A stretch of DNA of 64,000 nucleotides, taken from assembly GCA_003217735.2 (NCBI GenBank), contig CP031585.1, forward strand, positions 620,001 through 684,000, read 5' to 3'. This stretch comes from Marinibacterium anthonyi (GTDB lineage: Bacteria > Pseudomonadota > Alphaproteobacteria > Rhodobacterales > Rhodobacteraceae). Positions 62,597-64,000 of the stretch are shown in pieces. Positions within the stretch are counted from its first letter, which is position 1; every line of letters begins with the position of its first letter. The notes under the pieces are model-generated. The model worked only from the letters and a program-made list of their open reading frames with translations, made no database searches and was not told where the DNA came from. Position numbers and translations under genes: made by a program.

Positions 62597-62640
62597 AATC
62601 GTAATCCGCGTGCCGGGGGCAAGTCCCTCCTCCGCTGCCA
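62597..62640 (+). repeat. Decayed tRNA 3' half (outer att-like site)
   Basis: About 44 bp match the anticodon-to-CCA part of the tRNA at 47086-47162 (AATCCGCGTG, GGGGG, AAGTCCCTCCTCCGCT) with a 2-bp deletion and two changes. It marks the right end of the island. Confidence 0.85.
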
Positions 62641-62782
62641 TTGGCCTTCCCCTTGGAAGCGAATGCTGCAGGGGGCCAAGAGCATCGTGATGTGTTCTCT
62701 ATGGTCAAGGCAGTCGCGACAGCGAGGCGACCTCGCTCGTGTCAGGCGGGTATTTCGCGTGGCGTGATCTTTGCAGGTCAGA

Positions 62783-63814
62783 TCAGAAGAACGTCCCGTT
62801 CAGCCGTTCGAAGACCCAGAACGTTGCGATCGTTCCGATCCCGTAGGCCGCGGCGATGGGGGCCGTCCGAGGCAGAGCGATCAGGCGGCGCAGCAGGGCC
62901 ACCAGCGTCAGCAGCACGGCGATGAAGGCCAGCTGGCCCAGCTCTACCCCGACATTGAAGAACAGCAGTGCCAGCGGGATGTCTCCTTGCGGCAGGCCGA
63001 TGTCGCCCAGTGCCCCGGCGAAGCCGAAGCCGTGCAGCAGGCCGAAGGCAAAGGCGATCAACCAGGGCCAGCGGGTGGCGAGGCTGGTCCGACCGCGGCG
63101 CAGGTGGATGGCCTCGACGGCGACCAGCACGATGCTGAGCGCGATCAGCGTCTCGACCGGGGGTGGCGGCAGCGAGACGAAGCCGAAGGTCGCGAGCGCC
63201 AGGGTGATGGAATGGGCCAGGGTGAAGGCCGTCACAGTCTTTAGCAGCATGGGCCAGCCGCGCACCACCAGCATCAAGGCCGCGACAAAGGCCAGGTGAT
63301 CGACGCCCTCGAGGATGTGCTGGAAGCCGAGGCGGGTGTAGCTTTGGACCACCGACCAGGTCGAAGGGCTCTGCGGGATCCTGACCGAGGCGTCGCGTGG
63401 GCGCAGGAGGAAGCTGTGATGCGTTCCGTCCAGCAGCGAGACATTGACCAGCGTTTCGATTGTCGTGCGGTCCAGGTTGTCGATGCGCAGGGTGGTGCCT
63501 GGCAGGCCTGTTGCGCCGGTCAGGCCATAGCGGAATATCACGAAGCCGTCGACAAGCGCTTCGCCCGGGCGCTGGGTCAGGGTGAGGGCCGGGTCGAAGG
63601 ATGGGCGGATGTCCTGCACCATTCCGTCTCTGGTCGGGACCTTCCACAGCAGTTCGTATCGATGCGGCGCAAGCTCGTCGATCTGCAGGAAGGCCGGGCG
63701 GATCTCGTGTGCTGTTGCCTGCAGAGCCAGAACGCAGAGGGCCCGAACGCAGAATGCCCGAGCGCAGAATGCCCGAGCGCTGAATGCCCGTGCGGAGAGC
63801 AGGCGCAGGATCAT
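62783..63814 (-). CDS. HupE/UreJ-family membrane protein
   Basis: 343 residues. A signal peptide built from a 15-bp repeat leads into a periplasmic domain (about 35-165) and then six helices with the HupE/UreJ signature GFQHILEGVDHLAFVAALML and LLHGFGFAGALGDIGL. The family is linked to nickel or other metal uptake. It overlaps the upstream gene by four bases (ATGA). Confidence 0.88.
   Translation of the reverse strand: MILRLLSARAFSARAFCARAFCVRALCVLALQATAHEIRPAFLQIDELAPHRYELLWKVPTRDGMVQDIRPSFDPALTLTQRPGEALVDGFVIFRYGLTGATGLPGTTLRIDNLDRTTIETLVNVSLLDGTHHSFLLRPRDASVRIPQSPSTWSVVQSYTRLGFQHILEGVDHLAFVAALMLVVRGWPMLLKTVTAFTLAHSITLALATFGFVSLPPPPVETLIALSIVLVAVEAIHLRRGRTSLATRWPWLIAFAFGLLHGFGFAGALGDIGLPQGDIPLALLFFNVGVELGQLAFIAVLLTLVALLRRLIALPRTAPIAAAYGIGTIATFWVFERLNGTFF
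63735..63794. repeat. 15-bp minisatellite in the HupE signal peptide
   Basis: Four units of CAGAATGCCCGAGCG or close variants (two identical), with a partial unit at the left. They encode the ARAFC repeats at the protein start. Confidence 0.9.
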
Positions 63815-64000
63815 GGCCGGACGTAGTCCTGCAGGATGGAGTCGGGTATGCCGTCGGCCTCGAACCGGATCTCGTAGCGGTCCAGCAAGTCGCGGTACAT
63901 GCGATCCTGGGCGTCGAGCACGGTGTAATATTCGTATTGCCGGGCGACATAATCGCGGATCTCGTCGAAGGAGGCCAGCTGTTCGGGCTGACCTTCGGTG
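63811..64000 (-). CDS. Probable peptidylprolyl isomerase-like (PpiC-type) protein, C-terminal end
   Basis: Only the last 62 codons are in the window: GQPEQLASFDEIRDYVARQY followed by a coiled-coil-like stretch and EIRFEADGIPDSILQDYVRP. This resembles the C-terminus of periplasmic PpiC-like isomerases found next to HupE genes. The assignment is tentative because the catalytic domain is outside. Confidence 0.5.
   Translation of the reverse strand, partial: TEGQPEQLASFDEIRDYVARQYEYYTVLDAQDRMYRDLLDRYEIRFEADGIPDSILQDYVRP

Larger units (their letters stand above)
47163..62640. mobile_element. Composite genomic island at the tRNA gene
   Basis: The tRNA 3' half (from the anticodon loop through CCA) recurs in decayed form at 53556-53613 and 62597-62640, dividing the island into two tandem segments of about 6.4 and 9 kb. 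Segment one holds an IS256 remnant, a protease/PAP2/SARP operon, a dead copper-ATPase start and an IS3 remnant. Segment two holds the copper and cytochrome genes and a dead integrase tail beside the outermost repeat. Boundaries are inferred from the repeats. Confidence 0.8.

Noticed and set aside
62597-62640. A third tRNA gene
   Set aside because: Again only a partial 3' half with a deletion; interpreted as the island end.

Overview
The window is high-GC DNA from an alphaproteobacterium. The gene content points to the Rhodobacteraceae/Roseobacter group: COQ9 divergent from rpsU, a TrcR/DUF1013 cell-cycle regulator, a membrane-anchored cytochrome c-552, dnaX/ybaB/recR, a YejABEF-type peptide importer, hemE/hemF and a small bacterial SRP RNA. 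This placement is inferred from gene families; no 16S rRNA gene is present.

1-47,000 is mostly ordinary chromosome. In order it holds: a GNAT tail; an ArsR-controlled permease with a palindromic operator; a double-GAF protein; rpsU/COQ9; two zinc-free quinone oxidoreductases flanking a DUF2189 membrane protein; a sulfotransferase; RNase T2; TrcR; a MarR/membrane-protein pair with three operator copies; ChaC; an ECF sigma/anti-sigma pair with a secreted DUF7282-like protein; and recR-ybaB. A roughly 4.3-kb accessory block (HxlR/NAD-dependent reductase, AraC/hydrolase) separates recR-ybaB from dnaX. Then come a zinc metallopeptidase, an ankyrin protein, ffs, a cyclic nucleotide phosphodiesterase, nudC, an SRPBCC protein, exoD, pheA, cytochrome c, yejABEF, LysR, a D-Ala-D-Ala carboxypeptidase, a TAXI protein, a HAD phosphatase, clpS, an rsmC-like methyltransferase, an atypical SDR, hemF, a YghU-type GST and hemE.

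47,086-62,640 is a composite genomic island anchored on a tRNA gene with CAU anticodon. The 3' half of that tRNA recurs, decayed, at 53.6 kb and 62.6 kb, next to IS debris and a dead tyrosine recombinase tail. The first segment carries an unusual operon (SARP/TPR regulator with an in-frame stop, a PAP2/vanadium-haloperoxidase-fold protein with HSGS repeats, and a papain-like protease cut by an IS256 remnant) plus a CueR-type promoter in front of a dead copper-ATPase start. The second segment is a periplasmic copper-handling and electron-transfer set: two Tat-exported multicopper oxidases, three c-type cytochromes (one with a Met-rich insert), a lipoprotein-TolC pair, CusF and several small secreted Met/His/Cys-rich proteins. 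I see no P-type ATPase and no regulator gene in it. A HupE/UreJ protein and the end of a probable PpiC-like protein follow the last att copy.

Several non-coding repeat families recur: a 117-bp element with a TGTCCCACGCGTGGGACA core (two copies), a GTATTTT...AAGA.GAAG box found only 3' of transcripts and in the same orientation, a pair of 22-bp palindromes at hemF, and minisatellites inside the N-terminal codons of three exported or putatively exported proteins.
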